Assembly: GCA_965212075.1 (NCBI GenBank)
Contig: OZ243043.1
Location: 1,426,001 to 1,490,000, forward strand
Length of the DNA: 64,000 nucleotides
Reading direction: 5' to 3'
DNA from: CBDBUR01 sp965212075
GTDB lineage: Bacteria; Pseudomonadota; Alphaproteobacteria; JAPOUT01; G958296285
Positions within the stretch are counted from its first letter, which is position 1. Every line of letters begins with the position of its first letter. Below the pieces are notes generated by a model that was not told where the DNA came from, ran no database searches, and saw only the letters and a list, made by a program, of their open reading frames with translations. The position numbers and the translations under genes are program-made. Below, piece by piece: positions 51,633 to 59,647 of the stretch.

Positions 51633-52500
51633 CTTGTTTTGATAATTGCGGGGAATCTTGCGCTATTGTTGGCGCTTGATGAGAGGATAAATCATGAATG
51701 GTTGGATGACGCCCATTCAACGGATTGTTCGGATCCCAGCGCAGATGAACAAGACGGCTGCGCCAATACAGACTATCATAAAATAACATGCGCCCGACGA
51801 GAGTCTCGCCTATTTGGACTGCCTGTTTGATGATCTCCAGCGCCTGCATCGCGCCGAGAACACCGCACAAAGCGCCGAGAATGCCCGCATCACAAGCGGG
51901 CTGTGCTTCTATTTGTGTGGGGGGCATAAAGCAGCGCCAGCTCGGACGCGGCGCGCCAGTTTCATCGCGTTCAAAAGCGCGAAAGGTAGATAATTGTCCG
52001 TCAAACTGGTTGACGGCTGCTGACACGAGAGGCTTTTTGGCAAAATAGCAGGCATCATTGACCAAAAGACGCGTGGCGAAATTGTCCGAGCCGTCGGCGA
52101 TGATGTCATAGGCGGAGATGAGTGAGAGCGCATTGTCTGCCGTCAAGCGCGCTTTGTGCGCGATGATGTCAATTTCCGGATTGAGCCGCAATAAATAATC
52201 GCGCGCGCGCTCGACTTTTGGGCGGCCTACATCTTCCGTTCGGTAAAGAATTTGCCGCTGCAAATTGTCAAGCGTGATGACATCATCATCAATGATGCCT
52301 AATCTGCCAATGCCGGCGGCGGCTAGATAAAACAAACAGGGCGCGCCCAAACCGCCCGCGCCAATCATCAATACGCGCGCTTGTTTCAAGCGCAACTGAC
52401 CCGCGCCGCCAATCTCTTTGAGAAAAATATGGCGCTGGTAGCGCGTAAGCTCACCATCGCTGAGTCGCACCCCGCTAGCCTGCCTGTCTGACTTTGTCAT
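51613..52500 (-). CDS. MoeB/ThiF-family adenylyltransferase lacking the zinc cysteines
   Basis: 295 residues from ATG 52500, which lies inside the cysK end; GTG 52470 is an alternative. E1-like fold activating a ubiquitin-like sulfur carrier. RYQRHIFLKEIGGAGQ, the ATP site MIGAGGLGAPCLFYLAAAGIG, LQRQILYRTEDVG, DGSDNFATRLLVND and ACDAGILGALCGVLGAMQALEIIK are present. The usual two CxxC zinc motifs are not: the first reads SWRC and the second, near the C-terminus, is gone. The carrier (MoaD or ThiS) is not in the window. Position after cysK suggests sulfur transfer. Confidence 0.87.
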   Translation of the reverse strand: MTKSDRQASGVRLSDGELTRYQRHIFLKEIGGAGQLRLKQARVLMIGAGGLGAPCLFYLAAAGIGRLGIIDDDVITLDNLQRQILYRTEDVGRPKVERARDYLLRLNPEIDIIAHKARLTADNALSLISAYDIIADGSDNFATRLLVNDACYFAKKPLVSAAVNQFDGQLSTFRAFERDETGAPRPSWRCFMPPTQIEAQPACDAGILGALCGVLGAMQALEIIKQAVQIGETLVGRMLFYDSLYWRSRLVHLRWDPNNPLNGRHPTIHDLSSHQAPTIAQDSPQLSKQANFSQT

Positions 52501-53455
52501 TAAGATTGTCAAACAACGGCGTTGATAGATAACGCTCGGCAAAAGACGGGATGATCACGACGATCATTTTGCCGTTCATGTCTTGGCGCTGTCCCACCTC
52601 AATGGCCGCCGCCAAAGCCGCGCCCGACGAAATGCCGCCCGTAATCGCTTCAACCCGCGCCGCGCGCCGCGACATCTGAAAGGCCGTTTCATTGCCGATC
52701 GGAATGATTTCATCAATGAGGCTCACATCCATGTTATCCGGCACAAAGCCCGCGCCAATCCCTTGAATTTTATGCGCGCCGCCCGCGCCGCCCGACAAAA
52801 CCGGGCTGTCTTCAGGCTCTACCGCGATCATTTTTAGCGTCGGCTTGCGTTTTTTTAATACGCGCCCGCAGCCGGTGAACGTCCCGCCCGTGCCGACGCC
52901 AGAGATGATCACATCCACTTTGCCGTCCGTATCGTTCCATATTTCTTCCGCCGTCGTGCGCGCATGAATTTGCGGATTCGCCGGATTGGAAAATTGCTGC
53001 GGCATCACCGCATGAGGCAAGTCTTTGAGCAATTTCTCCGCATGCGCCACCGCGCCTTTCATGCCCAGCGCGGCGGGCGTCAGTTCCAGCTCGGCGCCCA
53101 GCAGAGCCAGCATCTTGCGCCGCTCAACCGACATGCTTTCTGGCATGCATAAAATCAGCCTGATCCCCTTCGCCGCGCACACAAAAGCCAAAGAAATGCC
53201 AGTATTGCCCGAAGTCGGCTCCACGATGATCGTATTGTCTTTGATCAAGCCGCTTTCTTCAAGTGCTGCGATCATCGCTGCGCCGATGCGGTCTTTGACG
53301 CTCGCAAGCGGGTTGAAAAATTCAAGCTTGGCAACAATGTCCGCGCCAACATTCAGGCCGTCCAGCAGACGCGAAAGCCGCACCAAAGGCGTGTTGCCGA
53401 TCGTATCTATGATTGATTCATAAATTTTTCCCCGCCCAATTTTTTCCGAATCCAT
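52475..53455 (-). CDS. cysK: Cysteine synthase A
   Basis: 326 residues. PLP enzyme making cysteine from O-acetylserine and sulfide. PLP lysine is Lys54 in NPLASVKDRIG; SGNTGISLAFVCAAKG, GVGTGGTFTGCGRVLK and the C-terminal SGGAGG/GIGAGFVP loop are typical CysK rather than CysM. The four genes dut, rrf2, cysK and moeB-like read in one direction with small gaps, so cysK and its regulator are probably co-transcribed. Confidence 0.95.
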   Translation of the reverse strand: MDSEKIGRGKIYESIIDTIGNTPLVRLSRLLDGLNVGADIVAKLEFFNPLASVKDRIGAAMIAALEESGLIKDNTIIVEPTSGNTGISLAFVCAAKGIRLILCMPESMSVERRKMLALLGAELELTPAALGMKGAVAHAEKLLKDLPHAVMPQQFSNPANPQIHARTTAEEIWNDTDGKVDVIISGVGTGGTFTGCGRVLKKRKPTLKMIAVEPEDSPVLSGGAGGAHKIQGIGAGFVPDNMDVSLIDEIIPIGNETAFQMSRRAARVEAITGGISSGAALAAAIEVGQRQDMNGKMIVVIIPSFAERYLSTPLFDNLNDKVRQAG

Positions 53456-53466
53456 CTGCTTTCTCC

Positions 53467-53949
53467 TTAAATATGAAAATCAGCTTCGTTAAAATTCTTT
53501 GCGCGCGGCGATGCCAGATCATTTTTTTCCGCCTGCGATTTTAAATCTTCTAGTGTGATTTTATCCAGCCGCTCCATCATTTCACGAGTGAGCCGCGCGC
53601 ATAAAGGTTGAATGATCTGCTGCCCCAAAGATGATGAGGTGATCGGCTCCTGTTTTTTTTGTCCGTCTTTTTCATTGCCGCTTTCATCGGCTTGATCCAG
53701 ATGGCGCAAAATCTGCCCCAAAGTGATGCGGCGGCGCTCACGCGCCAGCCTATAGCCGCCGCGCGGGCCGCGATGGCCGGTTAAAATGCCTGCTTTGACC
53801 AGATTTTGCATCACGCGTTCCAAATAGCGCTTCGCCACACCCTGCCGCACCGTTAGATCCGACATGGATACCGGATCAGGCCGCGCATGAAGCGCAATAT
53901 CCAAAATCGCCTCTAATGCGCATAATGCTTTTTTGGAAAGATAAATCAT
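53467..53949 (-). CDS. Rrf2-family transcriptional regulator without iron-sulfur cysteines
   Basis: 160 residues. Winged-helix Rrf2 domain MIYLSKKALCALEAILDIALHA..VAKRYLERVMQNLVKAGILTGHRGPRGGYRLARERRRITLGQILRHLD is clear. The three cysteines that hold the Fe-S cluster in IscR, NsrR and RirA are missing; only one Cys occurs in the linker region. It therefore resembles cysteine-metabolism regulators of the CymR type, which fits its position directly upstream of cysK. The start overlaps the dut stop. Confidence 0.9.
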   Translation of the reverse strand: MIYLSKKALCALEAILDIALHARPDPVSMSDLTVRQGVAKRYLERVMQNLVKAGILTGHRGPRGGYRLARERRRITLGQILRHLDQADESGNEKDGQKKQEPITSSSLGQQIIQPLCARLTREMMERLDKITLEDLKSQAEKNDLASPRAKNFNEADFHI

Positions 53950-54419
53950 CTCGCTTCAATTCCCGTTGAGCCAAAGCCGCCTGCGCCTCTTTCGCTCTGC
54001 GGCAGCTCATCCACTTCGGTGAACGTGCAGCGCATCACCGGCGCGATGACCATCTGCGCGATCCGCGTGCCGCGCATTAAGGTGAATGAGTTCTGCCCTA
54101 AATTCACGAGCGCGATCATCACTTCGCCGCGATAATCGGAGTCAATCGTGCCGGGCGCGTTGGCGAGCGTGATCCCGTATTTTGTTGACAGGCCGGAACG
54201 CGGCCTGATCTGCGCCTCATAGCCCTCCGGCACCGCGATCGCAAAGCCTGTCGGCACCAAACATCTCTCTCCCGCTGCCAATTCTATATCCGACGCAATC
54301 GCCGCCGATAAATCCATCCCCGCCGCCTGCGCGCTGGCATAAGCGGGCAAAGGCAAACCCGCGCCATGCGGCAGACGCCGCACCGCAAGCTTGATCATAT
54401 TATTCGCAGTGCGCATCAT
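53946..54419 (-). CDS. dut: Deoxyuridine 5'-triphosphate nucleotidohydrolase
   Basis: 157 residues from ATG 54419, which overlaps the coaBC stop (TAATG); longer in-frame starts lie inside coaBC. Hydrolyses dUTP to dUMP. All five trimeric dUTPase motifs are visible: AGMDLSAAI, RPRSGLSTKYGI, GTIDSDYRGEV, RGTRIAQMVI and ERGAGGFGSTG. Coupling to coaBC is common in the class. Confidence 0.96.
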   Translation of the reverse strand: MMRTANNMIKLAVRRLPHGAGLPLPAYASAQAAGMDLSAAIASDIELAAGERCLVPTGFAIAVPEGYEAQIRPRSGLSTKYGITLANAPGTIDSDYRGEVMIALVNLGQNSFTLMRGTRIAQMVIAPVMRCTFTEVDELPQSERGAGGFGSTGIEAR

Positions 54420-55672
54420 TATTTTACTTTTTTGCGCGCGCGCGCAAAATAAGCCGCCACGCGCCCCGTCAATTTTTGCGCCACGTCTTTTTTGCTCATA
54501 AGCGGCCACGTCTCTTCATCCGTGTCGCTGATGAAAATCACTTGATTGGTTTCACTGCCGAAAACATCTTGAGAAATATCATTGGCGACGATCCAATCAC
54601 ATTTTTTTGCTTTCCGTTTTTGCTGTGCCGAGCTGATCAGGTTTTCAGTTTCAGCGGCAAAGCCAATGACCAGATCAGGGCGGCTTTGATGATGCGCGAT
54701 GGACGATAAAATGTCCGGATTTTGAACCCATGAGAATTTCGGTGTTTCGCCATTTTGCTTTTTTATCTTTTGCGCTTGATGATCAATGCGCCAATCACAA
54801 ACGGCGGCGGTGCAAATGGCAATATCAATTTTGTTTTCAGAGCGAAGTGCTTCATCACAAGCTGCCATCATGTCGCGTGCGCTTTCCACCTCATGCGTGA
54901 TGACGTTTTGCGGCGCGGGAAGATTGACTTTGCCGCTGATCAAAATAACACGCGCGCCGCAATCACGCAAAGCTTCGGCAATTGCATGACCTTGTTTGCC
55001 CGATGAATGATTGGCAATATAGCGCACGGGATCGATCAGTTCGCGCGTTGGGCCGGATGTGATCAGCGCCGTTTTGCCTTTAAGCGATATATTTGGCGCT
55101 TCGCCGCCGCCGCGCTGTTCAATCAGCGCGATGGCCTTTTGGGCAATCACGTCAGGCACCCGAAGCCGCCCGGGGCCATATTCGCCGCACGCCATCTCGC
55201 CAACCTCCGGCTCAAGAACATGAATGCCATCTTTTTTTAATTGCGTTATGTTTCTTTTGGTCGCTTCGTGAGTCCACATGCGCCAATTCATCGCTGGCGC
55301 GACCATGATTTTTGTGTCAGTCGCCAAAAGCAGAGTCGTAGCCAGATCATCGGCCAGCCCCTGTGCCATGCGCGCAAGCAAATGTGCTGTCGCGGGCGCA
55401 ACCAAAACAAGATCTGCGCCGCGCGATAATGAAATATGATCCATTTCAGCTTCATCCTCGTCGTCAAATAAACCCGTGCGCACACGATGGCCCGACAAAG
55501 ATGCAAAAGATAAAGGCGCGACGAATTTTTCAGCACCCGGCGTCATCACGCATTGCACCTCAAAGCCTGCGCGCGTCAAATGGCGCACCACATCCAGACT
55601 CTTATAGGCGGCGATCCCGCCGCCCACGATGAAAACGATGCGCCCCGTCAAAACTTTTTTGTCATCTGCCAT
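54419..55672 (-). CDS. coaBC: Bifunctional phosphopantothenoylcysteine decarboxylase / phosphopantothenate-cysteine ligase
   Basis: 417 residues. Steps two and three of CoA synthesis. The CoaC flavodoxin-like half has GGGIAAYKSLDVVRHL, PAMNWRMW and the catalytic GEMACGEYGPGRL; the CoaB half has ITSGPTRELIDPVRYIANHSSGKQG and the cytidylylation region. A perfect 11-bp duplication covers the leader of the gene. Divergence in spacing from ubiB leaves about 75 bases for a promoter. Confidence 0.96.
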   Translation of the reverse strand: MADDKKVLTGRIVFIVGGGIAAYKSLDVVRHLTRAGFEVQCVMTPGAEKFVAPLSFASLSGHRVRTGLFDDEDEAEMDHISLSRGADLVLVAPATAHLLARMAQGLADDLATTLLLATDTKIMVAPAMNWRMWTHEATKRNITQLKKDGIHVLEPEVGEMACGEYGPGRLRVPDVIAQKAIALIEQRGGGEAPNISLKGKTALITSGPTRELIDPVRYIANHSSGKQGHAIAEALRDCGARVILISGKVNLPAPQNVITHEVESARDMMAACDEALRSENKIDIAICTAAVCDWRIDHQAQKIKKQNGETPKFSWVQNPDILSSIAHHQSRPDLVIGFAAETENLISSAQQKRKAKKCDWIVANDISQDVFGSETNQVIFISDTDEETWPLMSKKDVAQKLTGRVAAYFARARKKVK

Positions 55673-55673
55673 A

Positions 55674-55695
55674 ATTTTATCTCTATTTTATCTCT
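55674..55695 (-). repeat. Perfect 11-bp duplication in the coaBC leader
   Basis: attttatctct at 55674-55684 and 55685-55695, starting two bases upstream of the coaBC ATG; on the coding strand it puts AGAGATAAAAT twice before the start. Confidence 0.93.
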
Positions 55696-55748
55696 TACGC
55701 CAATTTTACACAAAAAATAGGGGGTTTAAATAAAAATTGAAATTATCT

Positions 55749-57284
55749 CTATAAGTTTAAAAACAGCTTAAATAACAGCGCACCGATCATCCCTCCGGCC
55801 AGCAGGCCGACCACCAGCGCCGTCCAGCCCGCGCGCGCTTGACGCGGCGGCGGCACAAGCGCCGGATCTTGTGATGCGCCGATCGTGCGTTCGGCCTCGT
55901 CAAGCCATTGCGGCACAATGCGCCATAGACGCTGCGCCGTTTGCGCTGCTTGTTCCGCCATGCGCGGCGGCGCAAATTCGTGCTTTTGCCAAGTCCCCAG
56001 CGCCGATGCCGCAATGTCCCAAATGTTAAGCTCAGGATCAAGGCGGCGCGCAAGCCCTTCAGCGCTGACCATTGTTTTTTGCAGCAGCAATAATTGCGGC
56101 TGGGTGCGCATTTGAAAATTTTCTGCCGTTGCAAATAATTGCCACAATAATTCGCCCATGGAAATATCCTGCGCCGTTTTGTCCAAAATTGGCTCGCCAA
56201 TGGCGCGCAGCGCTTGCGCAAAAGTTGCGGCGTCAGTGTTTTTCGGCACATAGCCGGCGTAAATATGTTCGCGCGCCGCCGCGAGATAATCGCCATTCGT
56301 TAGCCCTTGCAAAATCCACGCCATAGCTTGACGGTCTTTTTTCTCAAGCCGCCCGACAATGCCAAAATCCACCATCGCGATGCGGCCATCATCGCGCACG
56401 AATAAATTGCCGGGATGAAAATCAGCGTGAAAAAAGCCATGCTCCAATGCTTGGGTTAAAAAAATCGTCAAAAGCCGTTTGGCAAGCTGAGGCAAATTAT
56501 GTCCGGCTTTTTGCAGCGCAGCGACGTCATTGATCGCTATGCCTTCTACCCATTCGGTTGTCAAAACTTGCTCCGAAATTCTCTGCCAGTCAGGGCGGGG
56601 AATGTAAAGATCCGCCATATCTGCAGAATTTTCAATCATTTCAGAAATGGCCGCCGCCTCCATGCGCAAATTCATTTCGTACAAAGTGGTCGTCTGCAAG
56701 CTTTCAAGAACCGCTGTTGGCCTCAAGCGATCTGCGCCTGCATGATGTTTTTCTACTTTTTCAGCGAGCCAAAAAAAACTTTCCAAATCTTTTAAAAACT
56801 TTTTCTTGATGCCCGGGCGCAAGACTTTAACCGCTACATGTCGGCCAGACAGATCGCGCGCTTGATGCACTTGTGCGATGGACGCTGCGGCGATGCTTTG
56901 GCCAAATTCAGAAAATAGCGCATTGATGTTCTTGCCAAAATTATTTTCAATTTCAGCCTCAGCCTCTTTTTGAGAAAAAGGCGGCACTTTATCGTGAAGA
57001 TGGGCTAAATCCTGCGCCAATTCTACACCGACAATATCAGGCCGCACCGCAAGAAACTGCCCCAGCTTGATATAAGTAGGCCCGAGGCGCATCAGCGCGT
57101 CTGACAAAGGCGCTGAAGATGACTTTTTTGTCCCCTTTTCTCTTTTTTTAGGGCGGCGCACAAAAAAAAGCGCGCGCAGCCAAAAAGGAAATGCGCGGCG
57201 CAGATCGGGCGGCAGAGCGGCGGCCACCAAAGCCAAAACTTTCGCCGCCCGCGTTAAGCGCCATATATGAGATAAAGCGCGCAT
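55749..57284 (-). CDS. ubiB: UbiB family atypical kinase for ubiquinone synthesis
   Basis: 511 residues from ATG 57284; a start at 57317 would overlap ubiE. Membrane-associated ABC1/ADCK-type ATPase that supports the ubiquinone hydroxylation complex. The KxGQ motif is in YIKLGQFLAVRPDI, followed by the AAASIAQVHQA Ala-rich loop, VAVKVLRPG, the catalytic HADFHPGNLF and VDFGIVGRL. A C-terminal hydrophobic helix (ALVVGLLAGGMIGALLFKLF) anchors it. Next to ubiE, as is usual. Confidence 0.95.
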   Translation of the reverse strand: MRALSHIWRLTRAAKVLALVAAALPPDLRRAFPFWLRALFFVRRPKKREKGTKKSSSAPLSDALMRLGPTYIKLGQFLAVRPDIVGVELAQDLAHLHDKVPPFSQKEAEAEIENNFGKNINALFSEFGQSIAAASIAQVHQARDLSGRHVAVKVLRPGIKKKFLKDLESFFWLAEKVEKHHAGADRLRPTAVLESLQTTTLYEMNLRMEAAAISEMIENSADMADLYIPRPDWQRISEQVLTTEWVEGIAINDVAALQKAGHNLPQLAKRLLTIFLTQALEHGFFHADFHPGNLFVRDDGRIAMVDFGIVGRLEKKDRQAMAWILQGLTNGDYLAAAREHIYAGYVPKNTDAATFAQALRAIGEPILDKTAQDISMGELLWQLFATAENFQMRTQPQLLLLQKTMVSAEGLARRLDPELNIWDIAASALGTWQKHEFAPPRMAEQAAQTAQRLWRIVPQWLDEAERTIGASQDPALVPPPRQARAGWTALVVGLLAGGMIGALLFKLFLNL

Positions 57285-57285
57285 G

Positions 57286-58017
57286 TTAAACCCGCCAGCC
57301 CGAATAGATGACCGCAATGCCGCCGGTTAAATTGATGAACTGAGTCTTTGCGAAGCCGACCTCGCTGATCAGAGCGGCGAATTCTTCTTGCGGCGGGAAT
57401 AGACGAATGCTTTCGGTGAGATAATCGTAAGGCGCGCGATCGCCGGTAATAGATTGCGCCAAGCGCGGAATGATTTCGCGGGAGTGAAAATCGTAAGCGC
57501 CGCGCAAAAGCGGAAGCGCGCAATGGCCGAACTCAAGGCACAGAAAACGCCCGCCGGGAGTCAATATGCGCAGCGCTTCCCGCAAAGCGCGCCGCCGGTC
57601 TTTGATATTTCTGATGCCAAAAGCCATCGTGCATCCTTGCACCGACATATCAGCAAAGGGCAGGGCTTCGGCAGATGTCCGCAGGATCACCGCGCGCCGC
57701 TTTATCGCCAGAGCCTGCTGTGCGCGCCGCTTTTGTGCGCCCGCGATCATATGCGCATTGGGATCGCATAAGCCAACATGAAGATTTTGATCTCGCGCCA
57801 GCGCGCGCCACGCAATATCTCCCGTGCCTGAAGCGAGGTCGGCAAGCCAGACTCTTGAAGATGCGCGTGGAATCATATCCACAAGGGCATTTTTCCATAA
57901 GCGGTGCAGCCCGCCTGACATCAGGTCGTTCATCATGTCATAGTGCCGCGCCGCGCGCGTGAACACTTGATTGACGGTCATGCTCGGTTTGGCTGCCATG
58001 ATGAAACAAGATAGCAT
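57286..58017 (-). CDS. ubiE: Demethylmenaquinone/2-methoxy-6-polyprenylbenzoquinol methyltransferase
   Basis: 243 residues (start 58017; ATG 57999 also possible). C-methyltransferase of ubiquinone synthesis. VFTRAARHYDMMNDLMSGGLHRLWK is the family N-terminus, LADLASGTGDIAWRA the SAM site, and MAFGIRNIKDRRRALREALRILTPGG, FLCLEFG and YDYLTESIRLFPPQEEFA follow. Divergent from mutM with a 35-base spacer. Confidence 0.96.
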   Translation of the reverse strand: MLSCFIMAAKPSMTVNQVFTRAARHYDMMNDLMSGGLHRLWKNALVDMIPRASSRVWLADLASGTGDIAWRALARDQNLHVGLCDPNAHMIAGAQKRRAQQALAIKRRAVILRTSAEALPFADMSVQGCTMAFGIRNIKDRRRALREALRILTPGGRFLCLEFGHCALPLLRGAYDFHSREIIPRLAQSITGDRAPYDYLTESIRLFPPQEEFAALISEVGFAKTQFINLTGGIAVIYSGWRV

Positions 58018-58052
58018 GAGACTCTAACCCAAGAAAAAAAGATAAGAAAAAA

Positions 58053-58898
58053 TTGCCTGAATTGCCCGAAATTGAAAGCCTGCGCCGCACGCTGACGCCT
58101 TTAATTGAAGGACGGCGCATTGATCGCGTCATCACGCGGCGGCGTGATCTGCGCTTTCCGCTGCCGCGCGGCTTCGCGCAAAAACTCACGGGAGGCCGAG
58201 TTTTTTGCCTGTCGCGGCGGGGCAAATATTTGCTGGTTGAAATCAGCACTCAACATGATGCTGAAAAAAATGTTCTGCTCATTCATCTTGGCATGTCCGG
58301 ACGGCTGGTCATGACGCGTCAAAAACCGCCTTTGCGCCACGATCATGTGATTTTTCAGCTCGGTCAAAATCAGCTCACTTTTCACGATCCGCGGCGTTTT
58401 GGATTTATGGATCTTTTCCCTTCCGCCGCCTGTGCGCATCATCCGCGTTTGGCGATTTTAGGCCCTGAGCCTCTATCTTCAGCTTTCACGCCCAAAATCC
58501 TCACCACACGGCTTGCGACCAACAGCACGATCAAGGCCGCGCTTTTGAATCAGAAAATCGTCGCCGGTTTGGGCAATATCTATGTTTGCGAAGCGCTTCA
58601 TGCCGCCCGCTTGGCACCCGACCGGCGCGCCAACACGCTCACATTGGCCGAATGCCGCCGCCTTCACAAAGCGATCCAAAGCCAGCTCAAGCGCGCCATC
58701 AAAGCTGGCGGCGCCACTTTGCGCGATTATCTCAATGCCAAAGGCCAGCCCGGCGGGTTTCAGCATCAATTCCATGTCTATGCGCGCGCCGATTCCCCAT
58801 GCCCCGCTTGCGGACAGACCATCAAGCGCATCACCCAGGCCGCGCGCGCCACCTTTTTTTGCCCCTCTTGCCAGAGGCGCGGCAAAAGGTCTATATAG
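58053..58898 (+). CDS. mutM: Formamidopyrimidine-DNA glycosylase
   Basis: 281 residues including the initiator. The start must be the TTG at 58053, because the enzyme needs Pro immediately after it as catalytic nucleophile and the sequence then reads PELPEIESLRRTL with catalytic Glu. Removes 8-oxoguanine. LLIHLGMSGRL, DPRRFG, NSTIKAALLNQKIVAGLGNIYVCE and the C-terminal zinc finger CPACGQTI..FFCPSCQ are all intact. Confidence 0.97.
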   Translation: MPELPEIESLRRTLTPLIEGRRIDRVITRRRDLRFPLPRGFAQKLTGGRVFCLSRRGKYLLVEISTQHDAEKNVLLIHLGMSGRLVMTRQKPPLRHDHVIFQLGQNQLTFHDPRRFGFMDLFPSAACAHHPRLAILGPEPLSSAFTPKILTTRLATNSTIKAALLNQKIVAGLGNIYVCEALHAARLAPDRRANTLTLAECRRLHKAIQSQLKRAIKAGGATLRDYLNAKGQPGGFQHQFHVYARADSPCPACGQTIKRITQAARATFFCPSCQRRGKRSI

Positions 58899-58930
58899 AC
58901 GTCTCGTTAGCAATAAGACCCAAAAATCTC

Positions 58931-58956
58931 GAAGAATCTAGAAGAATTGAAGAATT
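58931..58956 (+). repeat. GAAGAAT present three times directly before rpsT
   Basis: gaagaat starts at 58931, 58941 and 58949; the last copy ends one base before the rpsT ATG at 58957. Any of the three could serve as a purine-rich ribosome binding site. Confidence 0.88.
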
Positions 58957-59241
58957 ATGGCCAATACATCGTCAGCGAAAAAAATGATCCGCAAAATCAA
59001 TCGCCGCACGGAGATTAATCAAAATCGCCGCTCGCGCATCCGCTCCTTCGTGCGCAAAGTTGAAGAAGCCATAGACGAAGAGCAGCCCGATGCCGCCCAG
59101 CTCGCGCTCAAACAAGCGCAGCCCGAAATTATGCGCGGCGCTCATTTCGGCATCTTTCATAAAAATGCCGCCGCGCGCAAAATATCCCGCTTGACCCGAC
59201 GCATCCGCCAGCTCGGCGCTAGCAGCGATTCTGAAAATTAA
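58957..59241 (+). CDS. rpsT: Small ribosomal subunit protein bS20
   Basis: 94 residues. MANTSSAKKMIRKINRRTEINQNRRSRIR and KNAAARKISRLTRRI are the conserved basic helices of S20 that bind 16S rRNA. The rpsT-dnaA neighbourhood is common in the class. A CtrA-like site overlaps the stop codon. Confidence 0.96.
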   Translation: MANTSSAKKMIRKINRRTEINQNRRSRIRSFVRKVEEAIDEEQPDAAQLALKQAQPEIMRGAHFGIFHKNAAARKISRLTRRIRQLGASSDSEN

Positions 59242-59252
59242 ACTCATTTTAA
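59238..59252 (+). promoter_or_regulatory. CtrA-type site TTAA-N7-TTAA
   Basis: TTAA at 59238-59241 and at 59249-59252 with seven bases between, matching the published CtrA consensus exactly. It overlaps the rpsT stop and heads the spacer leading to dnaA. A single site in AT-rich DNA could be chance. Confidence 0.4.
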
Positions 59253-59470
59253 ATCGCGTCAAATCACGCCGACAATTTTTTGCAAAACGCAAGACCGGCT
59301 TTTTTCAAATCAAAACTCCGAGTGCAAATTCTTTAATTTAGAAAAGAAAAATGCCTTTAGAATCAAATTTTGTCTTTTGTTTGCAAAATGATTTTAATCT
59401 TATGTCAAGAGCGTTTATTCTATTGCGTTTGGCGCAGCACTCGGATAACTTGAATTTGAATTTGGGAAGT

Positions 59471-59496
59471 GGCTAATTTTCACGGCTAATTTTCCG
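59471..59496 (+). repeat. 10-bp repeat at 13-bp period
   Basis: ggctaatttt at 59471-59480 and 59484-59493; the full 13-mers differ only in their last three bases. Confidence 0.88.
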
Positions 59497-59511
59497 AGTT
59501 CTCAAAAACAA

Positions 59512-59533
59512 TAATAAACTAATCTAATAAACT
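59512..59533 (+). repeat. 9-bp repeat at 13-bp period
   Basis: taataaact at 59512-59520 and 59525-59533, the same 13-base spacing as the neighbouring repeat. Confidence 0.85.
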
Positions 59534-59596
59534 TATCTTTGTTTGGTTTTGAGGCGGTGTCCTTTGATAAGGCCGCGCGTGGGAGAGGGGGCCGAA

Positions 59597-59647
59597 ATGA
59601 AATCTGTGGGCAATGTCATCAAGAAAATGAAGGGGGTGTCGTTATGA
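59597..59647 (+). CDS. Possible 16-codon leader ORF coupled to the rhodanese gene
   Basis: ATG at 59597 preceded by GAGAGGGGG, then MKSVGNVIKKMKGVSL and TGA at 59645-59647. The stop overlaps the rhodanese ATG (59644) as TTATGA, the same coupling pattern used by real gene pairs in this window. The strength of the ribosome binding site makes translation likely; whether the peptide matters or only the coupling does is unknown. Confidence 0.45.
   Translation: MKSVGNVIKKMKGVSL

Larger units (their letters stand above)
59253..59596 (+). other. AT-rich non-coding spacer upstream of the rhodanese-dnaA genes
   Basis: The longest gene-free stretch here, about 350 bases and visibly AT-richer than its surroundings. 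It contains no plausible long ORF, tRNA or recognisable ncRNA. It does hold a repeated heptamer tccgagt (59317, 59493 and, inverted, near 59439), two 13-bp-period duplications (59471-59496 ggctaatttt; 59512-59533 taataaact) and an 8-of-10 duplication at 59251-59270. It could be a promoter region, a replication origin or both; no canonical DnaA box is visible. Confidence 0.6.

Noticed and set aside
59253..59596. Firm call of oriC
   Set aside because: AT-rich and near dnaA, but no canonical TTATCCACA boxes; oriC is often not next to dnaA in this class.
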